Positions 17,174 through 28,027 of a stretch of 60,333 nucleotides of DNA are shown in pieces. This stretch comes from Meridianimarinicoccus roseus. Its GTDB lineage: Bacteria > Pseudomonadota > Alphaproteobacteria > Rhodobacterales > Rhodobacteraceae. The stretch covers positions 1-60,333 of the forward strand of contig NZ_QGKU01000051.1 of NCBI RefSeq assembly GCF_003172915.1, written 5' to 3'. Position 1 is the first letter of the stretch. Each line of letters opens with the position of its first letter. Position numbers and translations under genes: made by a program. The notes below the pieces were generated by a model. The model did no database searches. It had not been told where the DNA came from and was given only the letters and a program-made list of their open reading frames with translations.

Positions 17174-17940
17174 CAGAACCCGTAGAGCCGTTCGGGGTTG
17201 TTCCACATGCAGCGTTTGAAGGCATCGCTGCTCAACGCCGCGCGGCACAGATCCAGCATCGGCGGGATTTCCGGCACCGGCTCGGGGGTCATCACATGCG
17301 GCCAGTCGCTGCCCCAGATGATCTGGTTAGGGAAGGCCGCACCGATACGTTCGAAGAGCCCGACCAGGTCGGAGTAGCGCCCGATATCGGTGCTGATCCG
17401 GGTGGGAGAGAGCTTGACCCAGATCCGGTCCGTTTCCAGCAGGCGAAAGACGGCGTCGGGTGCGGTTGGATCGACATGGCCCACATGATCGAGGATCAGC
17501 CGCACGCCCGCGGGCAGGTCGGGCAACATCCCGGCGATCCGGTCAAAGCTGCGCGGCTCGGTATTCATCTCGATATGCCAGCCGACCTCGGCCACCCGGT
17601 CGGCAAGGTCCGGCAAGTGCCCAAGCGCGCTGTCGCCCAGCCTTGCGCGGTCCTGGATGCGCGTCGCGCGGACACCCGCGGCGTGCAGCGCGGGCAGGTC
17701 GGCGGCGCCGTCGATCACGGCAACACCGCGCAGGGCGATGGGGCCTTGCGCGCCCAGCACTTCGACCAGGCGACTGTTGTCCGTGCCATCGACCGAGGCC
17801 TGCACCACAACACCGCGGCGGACGCCCAACGGGGCTGCCTCCGCCATGTAATCGCGGATATCGCGGGCAGGCGGAAGGTAGGCGCCGGTCTGCGCTGCGC
17901 CGTCTCTGGCGAAGGAATGCAGATGGCAATCGGTAATCAT
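17173..17940 (-). CDS. Amidohydrolase family lactonase (LigI / 2-pyrone-4,6-dicarboxylate lactonase-like)
   Basis: 255 residues, TIM-barrel amidohydrolase. DCHLHSF at the N-terminus is the HxH motif of the first strand, LILDHVGHVDPTAP is the conserved HxGHxD-type strand, and WGSDWPHV near residue 220 gives the catalytic Asp. This set is characteristic of the PDC lactonase (LigI) and related lactonases/decarboxylases. I chose ATG 17940, which overlaps the tctA stop (ATGA). The open frame continues upstream antisense-free but inside tctA, so the longer version is rejected. With an RraA-like aldolase nearby the locus resembles part of a protocatechuate 4,5-cleavage or related tricarboxylate path, but no LigJ hydratase is seen. 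Confidence 0.85.
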   Translation of the reverse strand: MITDCHLHSFARDGAAQTGAYLPPARDIRDYMAEAAPLGVRRGVVVQASVDGTDNSRLVEVLGAQGPIALRGVAVIDGAADLPALHAAGVRATRIQDRARLGDSALGHLPDLADRVAEVGWHIEMNTEPRSFDRIAGMLPDLPAGVRLILDHVGHVDPTAPDAVFRLLETDRIWVKLSPTRISTDIGRYSDLVGLFERIGAAFPNQIIWGSDWPHVMTPEPVPEIPPMLDLCRAALSSDAFKRCMWNNPERLYGF

Positions 17941-19412
17941 GTCCGCGCCTTTCTCAGGCTCAGGGCCAGGCTGATCGCCAGCGACAGGCCGATAAGCGCC
18001 AGGAGGCCAACGGTGATCGGTGACCCGACGAAGATGCCATAACCGCCGCCCGAGGTCAGCAACGCCTGCCGCAGGCTCTGTTCGAACGGTGCGCCGAGGA
18101 TCAGGCCGATAAGCAGCGGTGGTACGGGGAAATTGGCGCGGCGGAACAGGAAGCCCAGAACGCCCGCGCCCAGCATCACACAGACGTCGAAGAGGCTGTT
18201 GTTGACCGAGAATGCGCCGAAGATTGCGAGAATCGTAATCGCGGGCAGCAGGTGGCGCGGCTGGATGCGCGTGACGTGGATCGCGACGCGAAAAAACAGC
18301 AGGCCAAGGATCACCGTCGGGATGGACGACAGCAAGAGCGCTTCGAAGATGGCGTAGACTTCCAGGCCGTGGTCGCGAAACAGGAACGGCCCCGGCGCCA
18401 GCCCGTGCAGCATGAAGGCGCCGAGGATAACCGCCGTGACCGCATCGCCGGGGATACCCAGCGCCAGCGTCGGCACCAGCGCACCGCCCGTCACGGCATT
18501 GTTCGCGGCCTCGGGGGCGACGACGCCTTCGGGGGCGCCCTTGCCGAACCGGTCCGCATCGGCTGAGCGCGAGCGGGCGAGATTGTAGCTCATGAAGGCG
18601 GGAACGGTGGACCCGATCCCCGGCAGGATGCCGACAAACGTGCCAATGACCGAGGACAGGAGCAGCGTCACCCGCATCCGCCAAAGCTCGGCGAACCTGA
18701 CGACCGAGCTTTTCAATGGCGGCACCTCGACATCGCCCACCAGCGGTTCGCGGTCGAAGGCCTGCAGCAACACCTCGGACATGGCAAAGAGGCCGATCAG
18801 CACGGGGATCAGCTGGAACCCGTTCTCGAAGGCGAAGGAGCCGAAGGTAAAGCGCGGCGTGCCGCTGATCGGATCGAGACCGACGATGCCTGCGCAGGCG
18901 CCCACCAGAACCATGATCAGGGCGTCGAGCTTCGATCCGCCGCCAAAAAGCACGATGACCAGCAGGGCGAACAGCATCAGCATCGCCATTTCCGCCGGTC
19001 CGAAATCCAGCGCGAAGCGCGCCAGCGGTTCGGCCAGGGCCATCAGCACGAGGCAGCTGAAGATGTTGCCAATGACGCTGGCATAAAGGGCAAAGCGCAG
19101 CGCCCGACCGCCTTCGCCGCGGCGCGCCATGGCAAAGCCGTCGATGGCCGTCGCCGCCGAGGAGGGCGTGCCAGGCACGTTCAGCAGCACCGCCGAGATC
19201 GACCCGCCGAAGATTGCGCCCTGGTAGACGCCGAGAAGCAGGATGATGGCCGGGATCGGCTCCATCGAGAAGGTGACTGGGATCAGCAGAGCGATCGCCA
19301 TGGTCGGGCCAAGCCCGGGGATCGCGCCGATGATGATCCCCGAGACGATCCCGGTGATCGCCGCGACCAGCACCCAGAGGTTCAGAACTTCGAGAAAGGC
19401 ATCGACAAGCAC
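17937..19412 (-). CDS. tctA: Second TctA-type large permease
   Basis: 491 residues with the TctA signatures IPGLGPTMAIALLIPVTFSM, VYQGAIFGGSISAVLLNVPG and GILPGIGSTVPAFMSYNLAR. It is a paralogue of the permease at 10.7-12.2 kb, clearly different in sequence, and belongs to a second complete tripartite system encoded on the minus strand. The stop overlaps the amidohydrolase start, coupling transport with catabolism. The tctB gene ends 40 bp upstream of its start. Confidence 0.95.
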   Translation of the reverse strand: MLVDAFLEVLNLWVLVAAITGIVSGIIIGAIPGLGPTMAIALLIPVTFSMEPIPAIILLLGVYQGAIFGGSISAVLLNVPGTPSSAATAIDGFAMARRGEGGRALRFALYASVIGNIFSCLVLMALAEPLARFALDFGPAEMAMLMLFALLVIVLFGGGSKLDALIMVLVGACAGIVGLDPISGTPRFTFGSFAFENGFQLIPVLIGLFAMSEVLLQAFDREPLVGDVEVPPLKSSVVRFAELWRMRVTLLLSSVIGTFVGILPGIGSTVPAFMSYNLARSRSADADRFGKGAPEGVVAPEAANNAVTGGALVPTLALGIPGDAVTAVILGAFMLHGLAPGPFLFRDHGLEVYAIFEALLLSSIPTVILGLLFFRVAIHVTRIQPRHLLPAITILAIFGAFSVNNSLFDVCVMLGAGVLGFLFRRANFPVPPLLIGLILGAPFEQSLRQALLTSGGGYGIFVGSPITVGLLALIGLSLAISLALSLRKART

Positions 19413-19451
19413 GGCTTGCGCTCCTTTGAGGTCTGGAATGGATCGGCAGGC

Positions 19452-19916
19452 TCAGGGCAAGGGGATGCTGAGGCCGTGCCGTCCGCAATAGGCCACGACG
19501 GCTGCCACGATCAGCGGCAGGCCCAGCAACAGGGGACGGCGTTCACCCAGAACCAAGGCCACGATGATCCCTGCCCCGGCGGCGCCTGCAAAGAAGCCGA
19601 ACTGCGGCATGGCCCAGAGCGCCGCAGCGCCACTCGCGGCGACGGCCACAACACGACCGAGCCGGGCGGGGGTGCCAAGCGGGTAATCCTCGGCGCGCAG
19701 GCTCAGGACCAGGCGGAGCGCCACGACCGCCGCCAGCAGCCACAGGGCAACACGGGGAAAGCTGCGCGCGTCGGGTCCGGAGGCGCCGAAGCCGAACACC
19801 TCGATCTGTCTGTCGAGGCTGCAAAGCCCCCAGGCCGCCGCCGCCAGCAACAGTCCCGCGATCAGCGTCCGAAATCCGGGGCGGGCGAACCCGCCCCCCT
19901 GACCGTTGAAGCTCAA
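19452..19916 (-). CDS. tctB: Second TctB-type small permease subunit
   Basis: 154 residues with four hydrophobic helices (GLLLAAAAWGLCSL, VALWLLAAVVALRLVLSL, VVAVAASGAAALWAM, and a C-terminal pair of segments). FGFGASGPDARSFPRVA is the short conserved extracytoplasmic segment after helix 1 seen in TctB. Start overlaps the tctC stop by four bases. Sequence conservation in TctB is low, so the call leans on size, topology and position. Confidence 0.82.
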   Translation of the reverse strand: MSFNGQGGGFARPGFRTLIAGLLLAAAAWGLCSLDRQIEVFGFGASGPDARSFPRVALWLLAAVVALRLVLSLRAEDYPLGTPARLGRVVAVAASGAAALWAMPQFGFFAGAAGAGIIVALVLGERRPLLLGLPLIVAAVVAYCGRHGLSIPLP

Positions 19917-20863
19917 TTGCCAAGCCCCTTGGCGATCTCGCGATAGGCGTTCAGGTTTTCCTCGATCGTCTTGGCCAATTCCTCACCCGGCATGATGCGC
20001 ACCGGCTGGCTGAGATCGGTCATGAAGGTCCGGAAAGCGTCGGAAGAGGCGACCTCGGTGAAGGCGGCCTCCAACTTGGCGATGATCGCCGGGTCGGTGC
20101 CGTCGGGTGCCATGATGCCCACGATCGAGGGGAATTCCGCGGCGAGGCCTGCGTCCTTCAGCGTCGGGGCATCGGGGAAGTCCGGGTCGTTCGTTCCGTC
20201 GAGCACGCCCAGAAGGCGCAGCTGGCCGTCCTGCACGAGGTCGCGATAGGCCGGAACCAACGCCGCGTCCACGTGCCCCCCCAGCACCGCTGCCGTCGCT
20301 TTGGAGGCACCGTCGAAGGGCACGTGCTGCAACATTGCGCCGGTGTCCCTGGCAACCGATGCGAAGGCCAAGTGCGCGCCGCCCATCGCGCCCGCCGTGC
20401 CATAGGTCACCGCGCCGGATTTGGCGCCTTCGATCAGCGCGTCGAGCGTGTCGTAGGGGCTGTCCGCCGGAACCACGACGCCGTGGAACGGCCCGGAATA
20501 GTTCAGGATCGGAATGAAGTCTGACAGCGTGTCATAGCCTACATCGCGCAGCGCCGGGGTGACAAAGGATGGCGACGAGGTTGTCGCGATCAGTGTGTAG
20601 CCATCGGGTGCGGCCGATGCGACGGCGCGCATCGCATTGGTACCGCTGGCGCCCGGCTGGTTTTCCACGACGATGGGTTGGCCGAGGATTTCTTCGGCCA
20701 TCGTCGCGATCTGGCGCGCGGAGATATCGGTGGTGCCACCCGCCCCATAGGGTACGACGAGGGTGATCGGACGGGTCGGGTAATCCTGCTGCGCGAAGGC
20801 GGCAAGCGGCGTGATCACCATCCCGGCCAAAAGGGCCAGGCTCGAACGGCGTGTGTATCTCAT
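19913..20863 (-). CDS. tctC: Second TctC/Bug-family substrate-binding protein
   Basis: 316 residues with a signal peptide (RRSSLALLAGMVITPLAAFA, cleaved before QQDYP). The mature Bug signature PTRPITLVVPYGAGGTTDISAR is present, then ENQPGASGTNAM and AAPDGYTLIAT. I choose ATG 20863 because GGGAGG stands just upstream and the signal peptide begins there; the frame opens earlier. It is distinct in sequence from the receptor at 9.2 kb, so the two systems probably bind different or stereo-different acids. Unlike the first tctC, no hairpin separates it from tctB; the two genes overlap. Confidence 0.94.
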   Translation of the reverse strand: MRYTRRSSLALLAGMVITPLAAFAQQDYPTRPITLVVPYGAGGTTDISARQIATMAEEILGQPIVVENQPGASGTNAMRAVASAAPDGYTLIATTSSPSFVTPALRDVGYDTLSDFIPILNYSGPFHGVVVPADSPYDTLDALIEGAKSGAVTYGTAGAMGGAHLAFASVARDTGAMLQHVPFDGASKATAAVLGGHVDAALVPAYRDLVQDGQLRLLGVLDGTNDPDFPDAPTLKDAGLAAEFPSIVGIMAPDGTDPAIIAKLEAAFTEVASSDAFRTFMTDLSQPVRIMPGEELAKTIEENLNAYREIAKGLGN

Positions 20864-21618
20864 GGTATCCTCCCAAGGGTCGAAAGTGCTAACCGATGAC
20901 CGCGGCGGTTGCCTGCAATACCTTGGCCATCGGTGGAGCAATGCGCGACCAGATGTCCGGCCTCCCGCCGGATACCCGATCCTTACATTTATGATTTCTT
21001 ACTAAAAGCGCGAAAAATTTAAGCTTAAGGATAGATTTTCTTTATCTGCGGCTGGGCCCATGTCAGCTGGCGGTGGCTCCAATCTGCCCTGCCTATGCCT
21101 CTACCACCTGTCGGCAAGTGTCGAATTTGCTTAGGTAAGGCTCACACCGCCGCCGACCGTGGACAGCCTGGGACGGAGTTGAACCAAGCGTTCCGAAGTT
21201 CGAATTAGGCTCCAAGGTTGCGCTGCCCAGAAATGCTGAAAGCGATCAAGCTTTCATCAGACGTCGATGACGGCACATCACCGGACCACAAGGTGAGAAG
21301 AAAGGATCGCAAGTTCTGTAAAGCGCGGTTGCCTGCGCGAACCCACCGTTCGTTCGATGTGCTCCCAACGGCCCCTCTCCCGCCCTCCGTGTTGACGAGG
21401 CAGGTGCCGACCCGTGCTCCTCACTGAAAGCCCGTTTATTGAGGGCGGACACAGTGTCTTCGCGCTTTCGGCGAAGGTCGGCTTTCCGCCGTTAGCTGCG
21501 TGCCTCTGGCAGCCGCATCGTTCAATTAACACTAAAGCGGCGCGGATTCGCGCCTGAAATACGTCCCACATGGTCCCCGCTGCCCGATATCTGCTACAAT
21601 TCCGGAAAGACTGGTAGT
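20864..21618. other. Intergenic region between tctC2 and helD
   Basis: About 755 bp with no supported gene. The A/T-rich patch at 20985-21040 is the likely promoter area of the minus-strand tctCBA operon. A short palindrome (CTTCGC and GCGAAG around 21453-21471) lies in a stretch of degenerate spacer sequence. Short open frames here look random. Confidence 0.5.
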
Positions 21619-24534
21619 TTGCTGCTCATGAACCTCGCCTCAAAATCCTTCCTGGGGTTCCTGATTGACCCTCTCGGCCGACATCCAAGATCCCTCTCCC
21701 TGCAAGAAAAGGGTATTTCAGCACGCGGAGCTGGTTCGCCTTGGATAGGGCTTGAAGCTATCGCGACGCGCCCATCGGTGAGGAAGGGCCTTCTTTCGTC
21801 GTCGCTATCGCTCGATCTTGGCGGGAGCCGAAACCTGAGCTTGCCAGCGGTGGAGCAATCTGCGGCCAGAACCTTCGCAGAGGCGGTTACGACCGCCTGG
21901 ACGAGTTTCAATCGGGCGGAGCTGGAGAAGGAGGACGCCGCGGTCCGGCGCATCCTGCATTCTCTCGATGTGCTCAAGGTGCCGGATGTTTATCCTGCCG
22001 CATGCCACGTAGCACCGCTGGCGCGCGACGCTGCCGATCTGAACAGCCGCGTGCTTTCCAAGCTGAACGCCGAGGCCGTTGGCAACGAGCTGATGTCCCG
22101 GATCGCCCCGATCGTGGCCTTCGCTGCCGATCCGAACACCGTCCGGAACGCGGCTATCGAGGCGTTCGTGGAAGGTCAGCTGCTTAGGTGGAAGGACTTC
22201 TTCGACACGGTCGAATCCATGCCGCTGACACCGGAGCAGCGCCTTTCGGTTGTCGTCGACGAGGACGCAACGCTGGTTCTGGCCGGCGCGGGCTCCGGCA
22301 AGACCAGCGTCATCACCGCCAAGGCTGCATACCTGGTGAAGGCCGAGATACGGAAGCCAAGCGAGCTCCTGCTCCTGGCCTTCGCCAAAGATGCTGCAAC
22401 CGAGATGTCCGAGCGTATCGAGGCGCGGTGCGGGGTCCCCGTGGCGGCCCGCACCTTCCACGCATTGGCCTACGAGATCATCGGCCAAGTTGAGGGGGAG
22501 AAGCCCCCCTTGGCGCCCACCGCGACGGACGACAAGGCCTTCCTATCCCTCATGAAGGAGATCCTTCGGCACATCGTGGTGACCGCCAGTGGCATCGCAC
22601 AAACCGTGATCGGATGGTTTGCCGGTTTCTTCGACGACTTCCCGACAGAGTGGGACTTCAAGACCAAGCACGAATGGTATGCGCAGGTAGAAAGCCGCAA
22701 CCTGCGGACGCTGCAAGGCGAGACGGTGAAGAGCTTCGAGGAGCTTCTGATCGCCAACTGGCTGTTCCGAAACGGCATCGCCTACGAATACGAGCCGAGC
22801 TACGAGCACAAGCTCCAGAAGACCGGGCGCCGCGTCTACACGCCCGATTTCCGGCTGACAGAAAGCGGCGTCTACATCGAGCATTTCGGCGTTCGCAAAA
22901 AACGCGGCAGGGACGGCAAGGAGGAGTTGATCACAGCGCCTTATGTCGACCGCGACGAATACCTCGAGGGCATGGATTGGAAGCGGCAGGTCCATGCCCA
23001 GCACGAGACGGTTTTGGTTGAGACCTACAGCTGGGAGCGTGAAGAAGGCCATCTGCTCAACGCTCTCGCCGAAAAGCTCGAGCCCCACGTCACGCTGCGG
23101 CCGATCCCGGACATCGAAATCTACGATCGCGTCGCTGAGGTCGGTGTGGTGGACAGCTTTACCTCGCTGATGGGCACCTTCCTGCGTCACTTCAAGAACG
23201 GCGGCTACCGGGTCGAGGACTGTTTGGACAAGGCGCAGACGCTGAAGATGGGCAAGCGAGCGGAGGCCTTTCTCAAGATCTTCGGAGCCGTGTTCCGGGA
23301 GTATCAGGCGCGCCTGGGCGACCGAATTGACTTCGAAGACATGGTGAACCGCGCCACGGCCCTCGTCGAAAGCGGGCGCTATCAGAGCCCGTTCCGACAT
23401 ATCCTCGTCGACGAGTTCCAGGATATCTCTACCGGTCGGGCGAAGCTGATCCAGGCCCTCAAGCGCCAGCATTCCGATGCCAAGGTGTTTGCCGTAGGCG
23501 ACGACTGGCAGTCGATCTACCGCTTTGCCGGGTCGGACATACACATCATGCGCAACTTCGGCGCGGAATTCGGGGGCACCATTGCAGAGGCCACTGGCGT
23601 CCATCGCACCGTCGACCTCGGCCGGACCTTCCGATCCGTCGACAAGATCGCCCTGGCGGCCCGTCGCTTCGTTCTGCGCAACCCGGCACAGATCACCAAG
23701 ACGGTGATCCCGGCAGGCGAGACGGATGAACCGTCGATCAGGATCGCCTGGACGCGCCGCGACACCGGAGAGACGGTTTTGAACGACGCCGTGTCTGCTC
23801 TGGCCGCCACAGAAGGGAAGGGTGGCGGAAAACCGTCAATCCTGATCCTCGGTCGATATCGGTTCCTGAGGCCCGATGTCGGGCGGCTTCAGCGCCAGAA
23901 CCCCGGGGCGACGATCACCTTCAAGACCATTCACGCATCGAAGGGCCTGGAGGCCGATCACGTCATCATCCTTGGCGTCGACAACGCGAAGATGGGCTTC
24001 CCGTCAATGATCGTCGACGATCCACTGCTCAGCCTGGTATCGCCCGAGGCTGAGCCTTATCCGAATGCCGAAGAGCGGCGCGTCATGTATGTCGCCGTGA
24101 CCCGGGCCCGGCGGACCGTGACCATCCTTGCATCCGAAGCACGCCCCTCCGTCTTCGTCGAAGAGTTGATGAATGAGCCGGAATTCGGCGTGGTCGTGCC
24201 CCCTGAGGCCCAGAAGCATACGCACACCTGCCCGGGGTGCGGTGGACGGTTGCTTCACATGCCTGGCAGCGACGGTCGCGACTGGTATAGATGCGAGCAT
24301 GTGAAGCTGTGCGGCAGCCGCATGCCGGCTTGCCCGGCCTGCGGTGTCGGCCTTCCGGTCCGTTCCCGAACAAGTGGAGATCTGGTTTGCGGTGATTGCG
24401 GCGAGAGCCAGCGGGCCTGCCCCAGCTGCGAAGCTGGCTGGCTTGTCGAACGGCGCGGCCGATATGGAGCATTTCTCGGCTGTGTCCGCTTCCCTGATTG
24501 TGATGGCAAAGCCAAGCTAAGGCAGATCGCGTGA
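21619..24534 (+). CDS. helD: UvrD/Rep-family helicase, HelD (helicase IV) type, with inserted nuclease-like domain and C-terminal zinc ribbons
   Basis: 971 residues, superfamily 1 DNA helicase. Walker A is LAGAGSGKTSVI near residue 220, Walker B ILVDEFQDIS near 595, then VFAVGDDWQSIYRFAGSD (motif III), FKTIHASKGLEADHVI (motif V) and VMYVAVTRARR (motif VI). The approach to motif I (DFFDTVESMPLTPEQ) is that of E. coli HelD. Between the first helicase blocks sits VYTPDFRLTESGVYIEHFG, a PD-(D/E)xK nuclease-like insert known in this family. The C-terminus carries several CxxC pairs (CPGCGG, CPACGV, CGDCGE, CPSCEA) like topoisomerase zinc ribbons. Stand-alone gene. The exact start is uncertain, since the first 60 residues are weakly conserved. 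Confidence 0.9.
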   Translation: MLLMNLASKSFLGFLIDPLGRHPRSLSLQEKGISARGAGSPWIGLEAIATRPSVRKGLLSSSLSLDLGGSRNLSLPAVEQSAARTFAEAVTTAWTSFNRAELEKEDAAVRRILHSLDVLKVPDVYPAACHVAPLARDAADLNSRVLSKLNAEAVGNELMSRIAPIVAFAADPNTVRNAAIEAFVEGQLLRWKDFFDTVESMPLTPEQRLSVVVDEDATLVLAGAGSGKTSVITAKAAYLVKAEIRKPSELLLLAFAKDAATEMSERIEARCGVPVAARTFHALAYEIIGQVEGEKPPLAPTATDDKAFLSLMKEILRHIVVTASGIAQTVIGWFAGFFDDFPTEWDFKTKHEWYAQVESRNLRTLQGETVKSFEELLIANWLFRNGIAYEYEPSYEHKLQKTGRRVYTPDFRLTESGVYIEHFGVRKKRGRDGKEELITAPYVDRDEYLEGMDWKRQVHAQHETVLVETYSWEREEGHLLNALAEKLEPHVTLRPIPDIEIYDRVAEVGVVDSFTSLMGTFLRHFKNGGYRVEDCLDKAQTLKMGKRAEAFLKIFGAVFREYQARLGDRIDFEDMVNRATALVESGRYQSPFRHILVDEFQDISTGRAKLIQALKRQHSDAKVFAVGDDWQSIYRFAGSDIHIMRNFGAEFGGTIAEATGVHRTVDLGRTFRSVDKIALAARRFVLRNPAQITKTVIPAGETDEPSIRIAWTRRDTGETVLNDAVSALAATEGKGGGKPSILILGRYRFLRPDVGRLQRQNPGATITFKTIHASKGLEADHVIILGVDNAKMGFPSMIVDDPLLSLVSPEAEPYPNAEERRVMYVAVTRARRTVTILASEARPSVFVEELMNEPEFGVVVPPEAQKHTHTCPGCGGRLLHMPGSDGRDWYRCEHVKLCGSRMPACPACGVGLPVRSRTSGDLVCGDCGESQRACPSCEAGWLVERRGRYGAFLGCVRFPDCDGKAKLRQIA

Positions 24535-24789
24535 CATCCAGAAAGTGCGCGCGGTCCGGCCCGCCAGCGGATCATTGATGGGCAATGGGCATTGCAACGC
24601 TGGACAACGATTGAGAGGGGGACCGACGTGGTGGTCCAACGGAAGTACGAATCGAATATCGCCCAATCCCCCCGCCATTACGGCTTCTCCGCTAAGCCTT
24701 TGAGAAAAATGAACTTTTCTCATTTTCGGGCGCCCGTGACGCGAAAAAATATGCGCGCCACGAAAAAATGTCTGCTTCCCTACACGAGA

Positions 24790-27210
<2,421 letters not shown>

Positions 27211-27307
27211 TCATGCCCTTCATTTTTATGACATTTTATATCGGGGGCGGTGGGGAATGTCACGGGCCGCGCAGGTAAAATCGCACCTGTCCGGGCCGGG
27301 CATCCGT

Positions 27308-27928
27308 TCACGTGAATGGGATGATGCAGCCGACCACGATCAGCATCGCCCCGGCGGTCAGGTTCATCCGCCGGAGCGCCGCCGGGCTGGTCAGCACGCG
27401 GCGCGCGCGGTCGATCAGAAGAGCGAAAAAAAGGTTTCCGATCAGAGGGATGGCGATGGAAAGCGCGACGATCGCGGCGATGTCGGGCGCGGTGACGCGG
27501 CTCAGGTCGAAAAAGCCGGGCAGCACGCCCATGTAGAACAGGATCGCCTTGGGGTTCCCGAGGATCACGGCGACGCCCGCCACGAAGCCCGCCGCCTTGC
27601 CGGGCCGTGTCAGGCGGCTGTCGGCGCCGATCCGGCGGTCGGCGTTGCGGATCAGCGCGATGCCCATCCACAGGAAGACCGCGACCGCGACGAGCCGCAT
27701 AATGGTCATGAAATCAGCGTATTGGGTGACGACCCACGACACGCCGAGAATGGCGAGAAAGGGCCAGATCGCGTCGCCCACGACGACGCCGAGGGCCAGT
27801 GGCCAGGCCGCCTGGAAGCCCCCCGCGAGGGTGCGGGCGGACAGCGCCAGCCAGACCGGACCGGGGGTCAGGAACAGCACGAAAAGCGCTGCGGCATAAA
27901 GGGCCAGGTCGGTTACGGCGAGGGTCAT
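27308..27928 (-). CDS. LysE/RhtB-family amino acid exporter
   Basis: 206 residues, six hydrophobic helices, inner membrane. ALFVLFLTPGPVWLALSART contains the conserved TPGP-type motif of the first helix and GFQAAWPLALGVVVGDAIW the typical GxxxGD segment. NPKAILFYMGVLPGFF is the NPK block of helix 4. I prefer ATG 27928 to the upstream start because the conserved helix begins there. It lies between recF and gyrB. Substrate unknown; family members export amino acids or homoserine lactone-like compounds. Four 11-bp phased TATGA repeats lie 40-85 bp upstream of the start. Confidence 0.88.
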   Translation of the reverse strand: MTLAVTDLALYAAALFVLFLTPGPVWLALSARTLAGGFQAAWPLALGVVVGDAIWPFLAILGVSWVVTQYADFMTIMRLVAVAVFLWMGIALIRNADRRIGADSRLTRPGKAAGFVAGVAVILGNPKAILFYMGVLPGFFDLSRVTAPDIAAIVALSIAIPLIGNLFFALLIDRARRVLTSPAALRRMNLTAGAMLIVVGCIIPFT

Positions 27929-27968
27929 GGGGCGGTTTAGGACGCGCTGCAAGCGGCTGCAAGCGGGC

Positions 27969-28012
27969 GTATGAAACGCATATGATTTGCATATGACTCC
28001 CATATGACTCCG
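27969..28012. repeat. Four 11-bp tandem repeats with TATGA core
   Basis: TATGA occurs at 27970, 27981, 27992 and 28003, exactly 11 bp apart, mostly as CATATGA, with C at the end of each unit. The array sits between the recF stop (28028) and the exporter start (27928), in its presumed promoter. Spacing of about one helical turn puts all copies on one DNA face, which suits cooperative protein binding, although a simple tandem duplication is also possible. Confidence 0.6.
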
Positions 28013-28027
28013 TTCGAAGCCAGACGG

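Noticed and set aside
14679-17225. 848-codon frame on the minus strand across dctM, SMP-30 and the FMN enzyme
   Set aside because: Runs through several recognised genes in the wrong frame; no motifs.
17173-19488. One 771-residue protein including the amidohydrolase
   Set aside because: The extra N-terminal 516 codons are antisense-free but lie in another frame within tctA; the amidohydrolase starts at 17940 with an ATGA overlap.
24702-24721. GAGAAAA/TTTTCTC stem as a gyrB terminator
   Set aside because: AT-rich weak stem without a clear T-run after it on the minus strand; mentioned in the gyrB entry only.
27969-28012. CRISPR array
   Set aside because: Units are 11 bp with a five-base core and no spacers of constant length; no cas genes.
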